DNA from: Paraphaeosphaeria minitans
Lineage: Eukaryota; Ascomycota; Dothideomycetes; Pleosporales; Didymosphaeriaceae
NCBI GenBank assembly: GCA_015832175.1
Contig: WJXW01000017.1
Location: 1,116,001 to 1,180,000 of the forward strand
DNA length: 64,000 nt
Direction of reading: 5' to 3'
The notes under the pieces are model-generated. The model saw nothing but the letters and a program-made list of their open reading frames with translations, made no database searches and was not told the origin of the DNA. Positions 11,454 through 23,800 of the stretch are shown here, one piece after another (position 1 is the stretch's first letter; every line of letters begins with the position of its first letter). The translations under genes were made by a program, and so were the position numbers.

Positions 11454-11492
11454 CTATATATATATATATATATCTCTCTCTCTCGCGCGCGC
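11454..11492. repeat. Composite dinucleotide tract (TA)n(TC)n(GC)n
   Basis: Three different dinucleotide repeats are fused without a gap: about ten TA, about six TC and about five GC steps. A and C-G alternating tracts can leave the B-form helix. Confidence 0.93.
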
Positions 11493-11552
11493 AAATGACA
11501 TTACGGTTCTGCGCTGGTTTGACCGTTTCGGTGATTGTGTCTTTTTTGGGGG

Positions 11553-11655
11553 GTAGGGGGATGGGATGGTGGTGGTATGGTGGGATGGTATGGTGGGATG
11601 AGATGGTGGGATAGGATGGTGGGATGAGATGGTGGGATGAGATAGTGGTGGGACA
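11553..11655. repeat. GGGATGRTA decamer-like minisatellite
   Basis: Imperfect repeats of GGTGGGATGAGATGGTGGGATG type on the plus strand, about 100 bases long. Confidence 0.85.
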
Positions 11656-13031
11656 GATGCATTAGCAAAGAGCCTGAGGCATACATACATACATGGTAGC
11701 GTTATGTTTGACCAAAACGTCACGAACATGACTTCTTCTTTTCTTTTCTTTTTGTTTCTTTCTTGGTTGGTTGGTGGATTTTTCATATATACCCCCTTCT
11801 TTACTTTTAGTTTATTTTACTTCATCTGATTTTCCTTAAATCTCGCTTCACTCCACCATAAACTGTGATCCACCACAACACAACACAACACACCGCAATG
11901 CTACCTACCCATCGCGCGAGACCCCCCAGCCACACCGTATCCCGTGTCTCGCACTCTCGCCTCGCCCATCGCGCAAGGGCAAGGTAGCATCTTTCTATTG
12001 ACACCCGCTGCCTGCGTATCAGTTTACCTCGGGTATCCCTCGCGTAGGTACCTACTAATAAGGAGGCGAATGCATGCATGCATACCTACCAGACTCCGCC
12101 TCACGCCCGGCTTATACGCTTCCTCGTCGCCTTATTAGCACGCGCATGTCCGTCCGTCCACGTAGTTGCTGTCGTCGTTGCTGTTACACTGCATTGCAGG
12201 ATGCATGGTGCATGGTGCATGGTACATGGTGCAAAAATTCCCGCCCCCATCCTGGCCCCCACTCCACACACACAACCCCCCATCCCTATCCACACATATC
12301 CCAATCCCCATCCACGTCCACGTCCACTTCCACATCCACACGAACAAACAAACAAACAAACCCAACGCAAAGCCATCTCATCCACACCTCCCCTCACAGA
12401 TACACCCCAGCGCATGCGTGGAACCGGATCGCACGTCTGCCGGACGAGGTGGGTGGGATGGCGTTCGCGGTGCTGTTCGGTCTGGGTGCGTGGGGAGTGG
12501 TTTGGTGCAGTGGAGGGGAGGTGAGGTGAGGTGAGGTTGTGGGTTGGTAGAGGTAGAGGGTCGGGAGTGTGTGGGGCACGTGACCGTTGGGTTTGGCGAG
12601 CGTCGTGTGGGGGGATGGGTGATGTTGGCGGCTTGCTGTGATGGGGTTTGTTGGAATGGCGGGCGGATGGTACGTATGGACTGAACTACAGTTACGCGAT
12701 GGCTAGGTCAACCTTTCGAGAAGTCAAGTACCAACATATCGGTGATGGAGTAGCATGCAATGAGAGCTCCAACGCCGCGGGAGATTGAATCAGTTTCGTA
12801 GGAGTAGCCTTGGATCGCCTCCACGTTCGATGAAGTGCGCTTTTTGATGCCTACTATTCAAATCCATGGCATGGAATATCAAAAACTCATGCACGTGAAG
12901 TACGCGACCAAGTCATCTAATCAAAGAGTGATAATACTACATCTAGCCAAGCGCGCACGCTTCCTTACCTTTATACAGACGCAAACACCAACGATACAAT
13001 CTCCAAGCACCTAATCAGAACCATCACCCCA

Positions 13032-14029
13032 ATGCCAGAGAATCCTTCCAGCAAGAGGGCCAAGTACGAAGACAGCAAGCATGCCGCGCCCCTCGCGACT
13101 GCTCGCCAACTCCCAGCACCAGAAACTGCGGGCACCTCTCGCCAGCTGCTTTTCCGAACATTGCGACAGATTCAGGCCCCCGAGTCCTTGAGGAGCAAGA
13201 GTCCAGCGAAGACATCTCGTCAACTGCCCGCGCCAGACACCAGCCCGTCCCATCCGTCCCCGGGAAACGCCGAGTCTTCGCGGAAGAAGCAGTCTTCGTG
13301 GAAGAAGACCACACACCACCATGTCCACGACGAGTACTCACTCCACGAGTCCTCGCGCAGGAAATCAAGCCGGAAGCACCACTCCCACAACGACTTTTCG
13401 CACAGGGATCCTTCCCACGGAGAATCCTCGCCCAGGGACCCTTCACAACAGAAAAACGCCCCCGTCGTCGTCAAAACGACTTCCCGCAACGACCCAGCCC
13501 GAGCCCCTACTTCTCCATACAAGAAACCCCCCTCACGAACCGCACAACCTCGCCGCCAAAACCCCAGCTCCACCTCCAACCCCCCGCCCCCTCGGCGCCT
13601 CCAAAACCACAACCCTAGCCCCCCCCACCCCCATCCTCTCGCCAAACCCGCCCCACCCACGACCAAACCACACGAACAGGCACCGCGACGTCCAAACCCA
13701 CCGACGCCCCAGGCCCATCCACCCCGAGCACGCGCTACCCGGCGTACGCCACGCGCGGCCTGACGCAGCACGAGATGCAAGTGCAAGACGTCCTCATGCT
13801 CAACGTGCCCTGTCCGGCGCAGTTCGTGTGGCTGAAGCAGGAGGTGGGGTGGCGGTGCGAGGGGGGCGCGCACTGGATGTATGACGAGCAGGCGGAGCGG
13901 CTTGCGCGGGGGGAGGGGGCGAGGGCGGTTGGGTGCCAGATGGGTGATGGGCCGGTGGGGAATGATAGTAATCCTGGGAGGGGCGTTTTCCGGGCCGGGG
14001 CCGGGGGGCGGCGAAATGGGATGCGGTGA
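13032..14029 (+). CDS. Hypothetical protein, disordered N-terminus, conserved-looking C-terminus in another frame
   Basis: Starts at ATG 13032 with MPENPSSKRAKYEDSKH, then runs through a Ser/Arg/His/Pro-rich disordered region open to 13763. From about 13619 a second frame, shifted relative to the first, encodes a far more protein-like segment. It includes STRYPAYATRGLTQHEMQ, then DVLMLNVPCPAQFVWLKQEVG and HWMYDEQAERLARGEG, ending at 14029. The sequence just before 13619 ends in CCCTAG, an acceptor-like site, so an intron is possible, but I found no clean donor in the first frame. A real or sequencing frameshift is the alternative. Function unknown. The opposite-strand frame at 13220-14089 is a composition shadow. 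Confidence 0.45.
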
Positions 14030-14804
14030 GGTTGAGGGGTTGGGTGGTGAGGTGGATGGATGGGTAGGTAGGTAGGTGGGGGTCTGCACGGGACGATCAA
14101 TTCAATGTGGGTTCGATGAATATAACAAGTCTCGTTTTCAACCGGCAGGATCTTACTCCGTGGTGTTCCTAAAGACTAGGTAGCCTAACAACACTTGATT
14201 TAAAGCATCGAATGATGTGACACACGTACACCGTGCACGTCTGCACCCCTCTTCGGAAGCGGCCAAGTCTGCAATGCAAAGAGCATTCTCGAGTTAGGAG
14301 AACATATGTCGAATACATAGATGGTGGAAATTGTTAAGCCCTCGTCACAGAACAGTGGCACATTCGACCACTTGAAGGTACGGACGTTGCAAGTATGTCA
14401 AGCATACTTGGAAAACGATTCCACGGATTTTCAAGCAGCCCCCAGAAGAAAAAGAAGAGGAAAAGGAAAGAAAAAATATACTGTATGTATATATACCTCA
14501 GCAGCCCCGGAATACAAGACGCGATCTTCCAAGGGATGCAAAAGTCCAACCAAGGTCCGCCGTGAGTTCAGTCAAGATCGTGAGCTAGGCAGGCATGGTC
14601 CGGCAGACGCAATGGAACACGACGAGAATGGGCACACGAAGGACTACCATGTACGATTCGCATCATCGGACAATTATATATGAACACGCAATGACGCTCC
14701 GTAGACGACACGACCCAGAACCGCACGAGAAAACAAACGCCCATGATCCCACCCCACATTCCCTGGAACGCCCTATGAAACGATTCCTCATCCATCATCC
14801 CACC
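14030..14804. other. Intergenic stretch between convergent genes
   Basis: Lies between the 3' ends of the hypothetical gene (+) and the Csf1-like gene (-). It contains a short GGTA repeat at about 14060-14078. A 120-codon plus-strand frame at 14321-14683 has no recognisable features. I call no gene. Confidence 0.5.
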
Positions 14805-17800
14805 CTACGAATTACCTAAGATCCGCTCGTACGCCTCCTCCACTTCCCGCGCCACCTCCAGCAGCGGCACAATCACAATCTGGTGCGTCACATTCGGCAG
14901 GCGGTCGCGATGCAGGCCGATCCACTCGAGCGGCGGCGTCGCCTCGCCCATGTCGCGCAGCTGCGGCGTCTCGATGAGCGGCGGCTCGAGGGCCGTGTAT
15001 TCGTATCTGCTCTGCGGGACGTTGACGACGGCTGTGATTTTCTCCTGGCCTTGTGCTTGGGCCAGCGCCGGCGTGTCGTCGGCATCGGGAGCCTGCGACG
15101 ACGTGATCTTGATGTTTGGCTCCGGCAGCGGTTTCCCCAGCCGACTCGCCAGCGTGCGCGTGTGATTTCCCCACATGGTCCGGATGTAGCTGATGCGGCT
15201 GTAGTTCCATCCCACGTCCACCTTGCCCTCGAGACTGCTCTTGAAGACGTAGTCGATATGGTTGCTACCCGGTGTCTGCCAGGTGTGCATCGTGGCAATG
15301 ACCTTGGGGACGCGAAGGATAGTCCCACCCTTTGCGCTTTTCGCAGAGGATACAATGTCCTCGACCGTGAGCTCGCCGACGGGCTTCGCTTTCTTGGGTG
15401 TCTGGACAGAGGACAGCGCGACAGAGAGCTGCCCGAGCGTCATGCCGAGGGTAGAGTGGGTTTTTCCCTTTTCGAGGGCGACGGCGAAGCGGGCTTGGGC
15501 ATCGGCGGCTTCGAGGTGGAGAATCTGCGTGTCGACGAAGGTGGAGGGGAAGATGCCGAGGCTGATGGAGCGGAGGGTGACGACAACATCTGTGTGGAGG
15601 GAGATTGGGGTTTTGACTGCGTCTGTGTCGGGCTTGGGAGTGATCATGCTCTGGGATACGGAGCGTGCGTATGGCGCCGCTACAGAGGACTTGCGGCGGA
15701 GGAACTTCTCGATGTCTTTGAGGGACTGCTTGTACGCTTGCTGGTTTTCCTGAATGAGGCGCTCGATGGCTTGGTAGAGGGCTAAACCTTGGGCTGCGCT
15801 GGTAGCAGTGCAGAGAACATACGCCTTGTCGCCGTCAAGAATCGCGACCAGACGGTCGCGCTTCCCTCGGCGGTTTTCGCGGACATTGTACATGAGGAAG
15901 TCGAAGTTGACTACGTACGCGATCAAGAAAGCTTGATAATCGAACCCAGCTTTGACCTGCAGTTGTCCGAAACCAACCGAGGCTTGTATGAGGGGCGTTT
16001 GCTGAGTGCCTTGGTCTTGAGAAGGCCAGCTGATGGACGTGCGAATCTTAACACCAGTGAGATCGACGAAGCCACTCGTGCGACCAGTGCTCTCGATCCC
16101 GATCTTCTCAATGCCAACGCACAGATTTTGTTCCCAGTCGATGCCTTTTCTGGACGATGCCCACATATTCTGGATTCGCAGCGACCACTTTCCGATAGTC
16201 TGTCCGAGATCGAGATCTATAGAAACATCGGCAATGGCGACATTAGCGTTCCAAGGGAATGCAGTAGCAGCAGTAACCTTCTGGTATCTTTGCATGAGAT
16301 ATTCCTGTGGCTCCTGGTTCGTATTCGCCGGAGCCGGGCTTGAAGATCGTCGAATCTCCGGCGGTACCCAGATCTCTCTGAATAGCAGGAAATCTTGAAG
16401 TTGCCGGCCGTTGATATGTAGTGCTGTTGGGTTGATCTTCAAGATAGCGGAAATCCCGCTCGTGCCGCTCAAATGTTTGCTGTTCATCATGGAAAGAATG
16501 ATGGAATCGACATTGAATCCGAAAGTCGACTCTCGCGAGTAGACGTGCTGAACAGTCGCTTCGAGTTTTTCAAAAGCCGCAGACGCGGCAAAGAAGTGGC
16601 CATGATCTTGGGACTTGACGCTGTTCACAGTAATGTAGATGTCCTCAAGCTTGGCTATCGCGGCAACGCGAGCAATAGGCTGGCAGCTGAGACTGAACTC
16701 TTGCTTGCAAATGCGAACGCCGAGATTCAGACGTTTCCGGCCTAGGATCGTACTAGGATCGACGCTGATGATATTCTCTTCGTCCAATAGCTTCACTCCG
16801 GGCTTTGCGTCGTTCTGCGGGTTCGAAGCTGCGGGCGAGAATGGAGAGTCCTCATCGTTCTCGCGAACAACCTCCTTGATACTCTCCGACATCTCGATAA
16901 TGACAGGCACAACAGTTGGAAATAGTGTGTTGCTGGATGCGTCAATTCGTACTTCGGCTTTCAGTGTTGGATCTTGACCATCGTCTTCGTTCTCCACCTT
17001 GAGCGCAATACCAGGTGCGCGAAGTACCAAGCTACTCTTGGAAGCATCCCCGACAAATTGACTGTATCTGCCCTTTTGTTGAGACTTGCTCTCTTTGCCT
17101 GTAGAGGTCGAAGAGTGCGGCGTGTCGCTCCCATTGATATGCACCACAGCTCCTGCGAAACTTGCATCGACCGACAAAGAGGCTAGCCGTTTGTTTCCGA
17201 ACGGATTCTTTCGTTGAGCACCATCCGTTGTTGGCGTCATGCTCCAATTGGTCGAAGCGGCCCTGAACTTCTTGCCGGCCAATGTGATTGACCGCTGTAT
17301 AACACTTGCTGGAAGAATGAACCGCGAATCGAGTTGAAGATGCAGCGATTTGCCCGCGGCATGGAAGGCCACCTTTCGGGTGTCTTTGGTTGAACCATAG
17401 GCAACGTTGAAAACCACTTCAGGAAGCAAGGCAGAGTTAGCCGATCTCTCAGTTTTACTCGCCGAAATGGGAACCATTTGCAATTGCATATCTTCGATCG
17501 TCAAGCGAGCCGCGTCGTCTTTACACGTCGAGAGATCAATCCTTTTGATCGAAAGCACAAGATCTTCGGATTCTGTCTCCGGGTACGGGTCGATCGAATT
17601 GCCCACGATCCAGCTAACGTATATGTCAAGAAGCTCGAGGGAATAGGTGGATGTGAACAAGGCACCGGAGCTCACACTCTCGGCGTCTGTCTCTGTGACA
17701 CTCATTGTGCTTGCATCGCCCGTGTGAGAGTGTTTACTCTTCGCGTGGCGGAGTTTCTTCAAGTACTTTTTTTCGACTGACAGGTCAAGATCTTTGATCT

Positions 17801-20800
17801 TGTCTTGCAAATGGTTCATAACATCTACTACCGCGGATGCGGTGTCGGCAAAGATGTTCACCGCCAAGCCAGAACTCTTCAAGCCGTAAAATCTGCGAGG
17901 TGGCTGCGCGTTCTGCTCCGCTGTGACATGGAGTACTGCCGCAAGCGTGATATTGCCGCAGCGGCGAATAGAGTTCTTGTCGGACAAAGTCAGGTCTACG
18001 CTGATATCTTGGAGGAGCACGATAGCCTCTACCAAGGGGAGTACAGCATCATCGCGGCCGGTATTAGTCGCTCGCAGTTGAATAGAAGACAGGCGGACAG
18101 CAAGATTCGCCATTGGTGAGTCCAGGTGCGGTCCAGGGGCGCTTGCTAATACACTGATACCCGATAGTGTCATCTGAACAACGAAAACTATCTCTCTGGA
18201 AGATTCGGGCGTCTTGATGACAGGTGTATGGTTGCTTTGAGGTATGATTTCTCGAAAGCGGGCCGTGAGCACATCAATATCTTCGCTGACGGCCCGAACG
18301 ACATTCGTGATCTCTGGTTTGTTGATCGTCGCTACAAGCGCTTGTACTTCCGCAGCCTGCAGCTGAATAGTCTCGATGATGCCTGCGGCAGATATTTTTG
18401 TTTGAGTTTCCGTGTTTGTGACCGATAAGCGTCCATTTATCGGTGGAAAATCGAGGGAACTGATGAGGTTAGAGGCATTCGCAGTCTTGCTAAACATCCG
18501 GTGGTGACACGAAGCCAAGTCGTAGTCCACACGAAGAGTCACGTTTTTGCCCATAGAGGGTACAACAGAGACGCGGCCAGCAGAACCAGTCATGGACCAA
18601 CTAAGTGACTCGAGCAATGCTAGATGAATAGCATATTTGTCCATTAATAAAGCCAGACTGATGTTAGGCAATTGTGTCGTTTTGGGACGGTCACTTCGCT
18701 CAAGCTTAGGTCGTGAAGAACGCTTGATAAGCATCGCTTGCTTATGGAAGTAGGCAACTTCATTACGAAGCACGGAGTCCGCTACTTCAAGCAGGCCAAG
18801 CACATTTTCTTCAAGCCGTACTTGGATCTTTCGGCTTGCGCCAGCAACCTTGATCTCGTCTGGTACAGAGTCGCCGTCGGTGAATTGATGGTGGGCAAAG
18901 TAAACGCTAGGAGAGTCAAATTGCGACCTCAGGAGCAGACGAGACCGTGACAGCAATTCCGTAACGGCCTGTTCGAGATGTAGAATGACGGTCGTCGTTA
19001 TGCCTTGCTTTGAAGGGCAGCTGTCCTCGTTCACTACAGATAAGCGGAACCGCCGACCGATCAGTAAGTTGCGGAGGTTGATCGTGTCGAGCGCGATGGT
19101 AGCCTTCTCTGTCACGTACACGAACTGCAGGCTAGTCTCGACCTCCTGCTTCCTTCCATCACTTGGGCAAGAAGTATGGGCTTCCAGAGCTCTGGACCGC
19201 TTGAGGTTCTCCTTTTCGAACATGTTGATGAGTATGTCCATCAACTCGCAAATTTCCCAATGAACACGAACGGCAGTCTCTCCCGAGTTGATTTGCACTA
19301 TCGTGGTACGTTTCGGAAGCTCAGAGCCCACCAGCATAAGACCTGCTGGTTCAGCCGGTGGAATCAGGGAAATACTGATGGCGAGGATATGGAGTGCTAC
19401 TTCGCTTTGCGTGGCGCCTGGGTCGAGTATGGCCTTGATGCCCGCAGAGCGGATGTCAATGTAAACGGGAGACGGAGCTGCTTCTTCGGGATGCTCCATA
19501 ATAGCAGACCCAAATAGCATCTGCATGGCCAAACTCTTGTTAACATGAGCCAGATCCCACGTGCGCCATTGGTCCCACATCGAGACGATTCTTTCTTCTG
19601 CATCTGGCGGACATCTGACAGAGTTGAGAGTGCAGTGATCACGAATCCGCCGTTTCTCATGATCGGACAAGGTCTGCCATATGTACCGGAACCTCGAGAT
19701 GATCTTCCAAGAGTCGTGGCTACGTAAGTGGTCTCTGACCGCACGAAGCGCGAATGATGCCTTGGTTAGGAAGGCAGGGTCTTGAAGTTGTTCTTGCGCA
19801 GTCGTGAGACGTAGAGCAAGATACCGCAGGCGGTTCTGCTGCGTGTCTTTAATGGACACGAACCTGTTCGCCAACTCTTCACCTAACATTGTACTCCGAT
19901 GAATGAGTGACGCCATGTAATCGATCTTTCGGCTAGCAGTGGCAACTTCGAAAGCTTTCGAGTTTACATGAACTTGGATCTCCTTGTTCTGCAGCATCCA
20001 TACAAGCAGGTCATTGACTTCAGCCTGGACTGCCACATCATCGCCGGTGCCGTCCATTTTCCTCTCAGTGACGGAAATCCCAAGTGATCCAAGGGTAGTA
20101 TGTGCTGAGATTGAGCTTTCGCCAGTCCTCTCCCCAACAAGCTTCTTGTCTCGTACAGCGACTTGTAGCCGGTTAAAAATGACATCGTACTGATCTATGC
20201 CCGCTTGTGTGCCCAGATGGGGACCGAAAGCATTCTGGAGGCGGATGTGAGTCCAGGGTACACGTACGCTGAATTCGATTGATTTGCCTTTACCTTCACG
20301 ACGTTTCTGTCGGTCCAATATTGCGGTCATTGCGCTTATCTGGAAATCGTCTAGAAGATCCCGAGGTTCGCGCGGTTGGAGGGTGCTGACCAAGCCTGAT
20401 ATACAACGTACAAACTCCGGAGTACAATAGAGGCGTATACCCGGTTCTGCCTCGATGATAAGGCTGGTATGCTCGAAGCTTTCGTCGAAATTCTTCGTAG
20501 AGACATCATTGAACTGCACTGCATCTTCTTTATCCACCCGAAGCCGGGGTGGAAGATCTGGGAATGCTGGAACCTCGGATATGTCCATGTCAATGATATC
20601 TAAGCTGGAAGTGGGCGCTGCAAGCGGACTTGCTAGCGCCACAGAAGATGGCAAGCCGCCAGGCATCCTCTCTTTCGCGTCATGGTGAGTACGACGACCA
20701 ATGGAGCTTTCTGCCCTCGCGGGAGAGCCGCGTAGCGTCCGGCTTCTGCTAGACGATTGTGTCGCCGTGCCCTCGGCATGCCTACGAACAGAGCGTATAC

Positions 20801-23800
20801 TGTTCACAAATGAACTGTCTGAAGACGAAGCAAGAGAACGAGTCCGGATTGAGCGCCCTCTAGAAGATGCCGATCCAGATGAGTACCTCGACGACGTATC
20901 GGTGGCCGATCCACCGGGTCGATTTAGAAATATTGGTTGGGGTATTTCGGGAAACTGCATTGCAGGTGGCCTCACTTCTTGGTGAGTGGGTGGCTGGTGC
21001 GGCGCATGGTTCATGTACATGAACTGCGCGCGGTTTGTTCTCTGGTCATGTTCGAGCATATGCATGTGTTGCTTTCGTCGCTCCTCGCTAAAGTCCAATT
21101 TGCGATTGAACATGGTGAAAGACACGGTTGTCTCGAGAAAAGCTTGAGCTTTGACATTTTGGGTGTCTCTTCCCTGGCTTCCATAGCGCAAAGCGGCTCG
21201 TTCGTCAATGGCGCTCACGCTCAAGTTGGGGATCCAAGCATTGAGACGGCTAGAGAACGTGTCTCCAGCAAGATCATTGAAGTCCAGCTTCACCGGCCCG
21301 GTGCTTACTAGGACTACCTGTGTATCGACGTGCAGCCATACTCGTAGGTCATGAGTCCGCAAGCGAAGGAACGTGGAGTCGTATATAATCAATGGGTCGG
21401 TGATAGGCAAAGTATTCTCGTCATCGTCTAGGCTGAACACAAAACAATTGATCGACTTGGCGGCCTTCGACAAGAAGTTGGGTGTGCACTCTCCTGAGAC
21501 GGTGCCAAGATCGAAGTCCCAATTGCAGACGTACGTTGGCTCGGCAGGCGGAAGACCAAAAAGTCGATGGCCGGCAATGGTGAGCGAATCGATGAATACT
21601 TCAGTTTGCCCACCGACATCATGAGCAAGGCCTGGGCTCGTTAAATCGCTACCAACCGAGAGACTGACGGGGCTAAAGTCAACTAGGAGATCCATGTAGT
21701 AGTTCGTGAACCTCAGGTCACAGTGCGCAAAGGGGAGTTCTGCTCGAAGACCGGCCTCGGCCGAGTACAGATTGGCAGGAAGAAGTATGCTTGCATTCTC
21801 AGCTGATACCGAGAGGATGACATCGAGGTCATTCGAGACTTTCGGTGGTTGGCCGTTTGGGGTTGTCGTATCCATCGCCAGACTATGACTCTGCAAGCCT
21901 TGGAACTCTTCCAGGGTTCTAAAGTGGAGGTCATCACCGAAGTAGTTCTCCTTGATCTGCATGAAGTGATGCACGAGCCAGCCATATAGCTCCAGGTACA
22001 AGTTGTCTCCCCGAATATCCATGAAGAGTCTATCGGTGTTCATAGCCGAAGTGTCGGTCATGAGCGTATAGCTTCCTGTCAAAGTCAACCCAGCTAATTG
22101 CGCAACCTTATTGGAGTGCACCCAAGTGTGTAGCGTATTCTTGGGTGGCATGCAGACCTCGAGACCCAAATGCTGGCCTTTCACATCGAATTTTATCTCG
22201 TTCTGCGATGGTCTGAACTTGTCCAGCGGAATGTGAACATCCCCGTGCAGTCTTTGGCCGAAAAGAATGACAAAATTGTTTTCATCAAGCTCCGAAGGGT
22301 TGTTGATAATGTTAGAGTCGTTTGTGTTCAAATAGAGTTTGAAATTGGTGAAATCGATGTTGAGGAGGTAATGAAAAGGCATGAAAGTGAAGTAATTGGC
22401 TGGTGGTCCAGAGCCCCAGTCGGCGACGAGGTCGGTCAGCAGGAACAAATGATCTCTCAGCAAAAAAAGTTCCAGATCCAGACAGGAGATGTTGAACTTC
22501 CATTTCCTCAGGCTGTTCCAGCTGAGGGGGTTCGACAAGTCGCAATCCAGCCCGATCGGGCCTGATCGCCACAGAAGGCCATGATTAACGCTGGAGGATA
22601 TTTCCGCGCCGGCAATATCGACATCCAATTTATTTTTGAAGCCATGCTGGGATGCGACCATATCCATTACGTAGTTGACAGAAGAATTGCCCGCGACCTT
22701 GACCTCGATCCAGCCAAAGGGGCGCATGTTTTGTCCAGAAGACGCGGCATCCCGCTGCTTCGTCCTTCCATACTTCTTTCGCGACCTTGTTGGTCCTTTC
22801 GTTTTGTCCGAAGCTTGTTTGTCATGCCCACCGAGTGTCTTGGCTTTGCCTTTCCACTTCCAATCCTTCGATGGTTCCCGAATCGGAATGCGTAGTACAG
22901 TCTCGTCCTCTATACTCAGATACAGTTTGAAAACAGTAAGAACTCTGTCATCGCCAGGTTTGAGGGGAGATGCGGGTTCCGCATCCACATGGGCGCCAGG
23001 GAAGAAGAACGACTGGATGATGCCCCGATGTCGGTCAGTCCATGGACCATAGTTGATTGTACCACCATAGACCTGTATGTCCACGCCGTACTCTGGTGGG
23101 GCAGCGCCATTTATATCCCCGGAATTCGTAGGCTCAGTGTACATACTGTTGTCCAATAGTGTGGGCACTTTACCAGCCACGTCCCAGTAGAAGCTCACAT
23201 TCACACATGGACAATCTGCAAGAAGAGACGTCTTGGCATATTCAACGCCATCCCATTCTCCATGCCCATCGGTCTGGTCGTCTTCCATATAACGGGAAAG
23301 TCCCCTCCATTTCTCTTGCCCCGGGAAATGCCATTGTGGGGCAAACATACTCGCTCTCCTGCCCGTAGTTCCTCCATGATGGGTGTGGATAGAGTCGGTA
23401 GACTTGGAAAATAGTTTAGGGAAGCGCGGGAGGCGGAAGCTCCGCTGGTTGTGCTTTTCGAGTATCTCCTCTTGCTCCAGGACACCGTTTTGATCTTCCT
23501 GCTTCAATCGTCTGGCAGCGTCGAGTTGGGGGCTCTTGTAGTCCGGGTTGGGCTTCATGTGCACTACAGGATGAGTGACTTGGAAATTGAAGACTTGTTG
23601 GTATACATCCAGAGGACTGCTGGACGCGGCATCAAAATCACCGGTCGCTTTCTCGAATTGAGCAGTGATGACGGTCATGGTGTGTTCGTTTCCAATGACA
23701 ATGGCGCCTTTATTGCACTCTACATAAACAGGCAGGAGCTTCAGGAACGCAGGTAGACGGTCGGTTTTGCCATCATCGGCAGTGTCGGTACCGGGTCGAG

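Larger units (their letters stand above)
10499..13031. other. Repeat-rich intergenic region after medA
   Basis: Probably the medA 3' UTR followed by noncoding DNA. It holds several simple repeats listed separately, A/T-rich tracts at 10965-11060 and 11340-11410, a CATGGTG repeat at 12200-12230, (AAAC)n near 12345 and a palindromic CACGTG at 12577-12582. Frames on both strands are repeat-driven. I see no gene. Confidence 0.5.

Noticed and set aside
13220..14089. Minus-strand frame of 289 codons over the hypothetical gene at 13 kb
   Set aside because: It is the complement of a C-rich Ser/Pro region and reads as Gly/Arg/Glu/Cys filler; the plus strand has the better protein segment.
14883..15785. 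Plus-strand frame of 300 codons inside the Csf1-like gene
   Set aside because: Antisense shadow of a strongly supported coding region.
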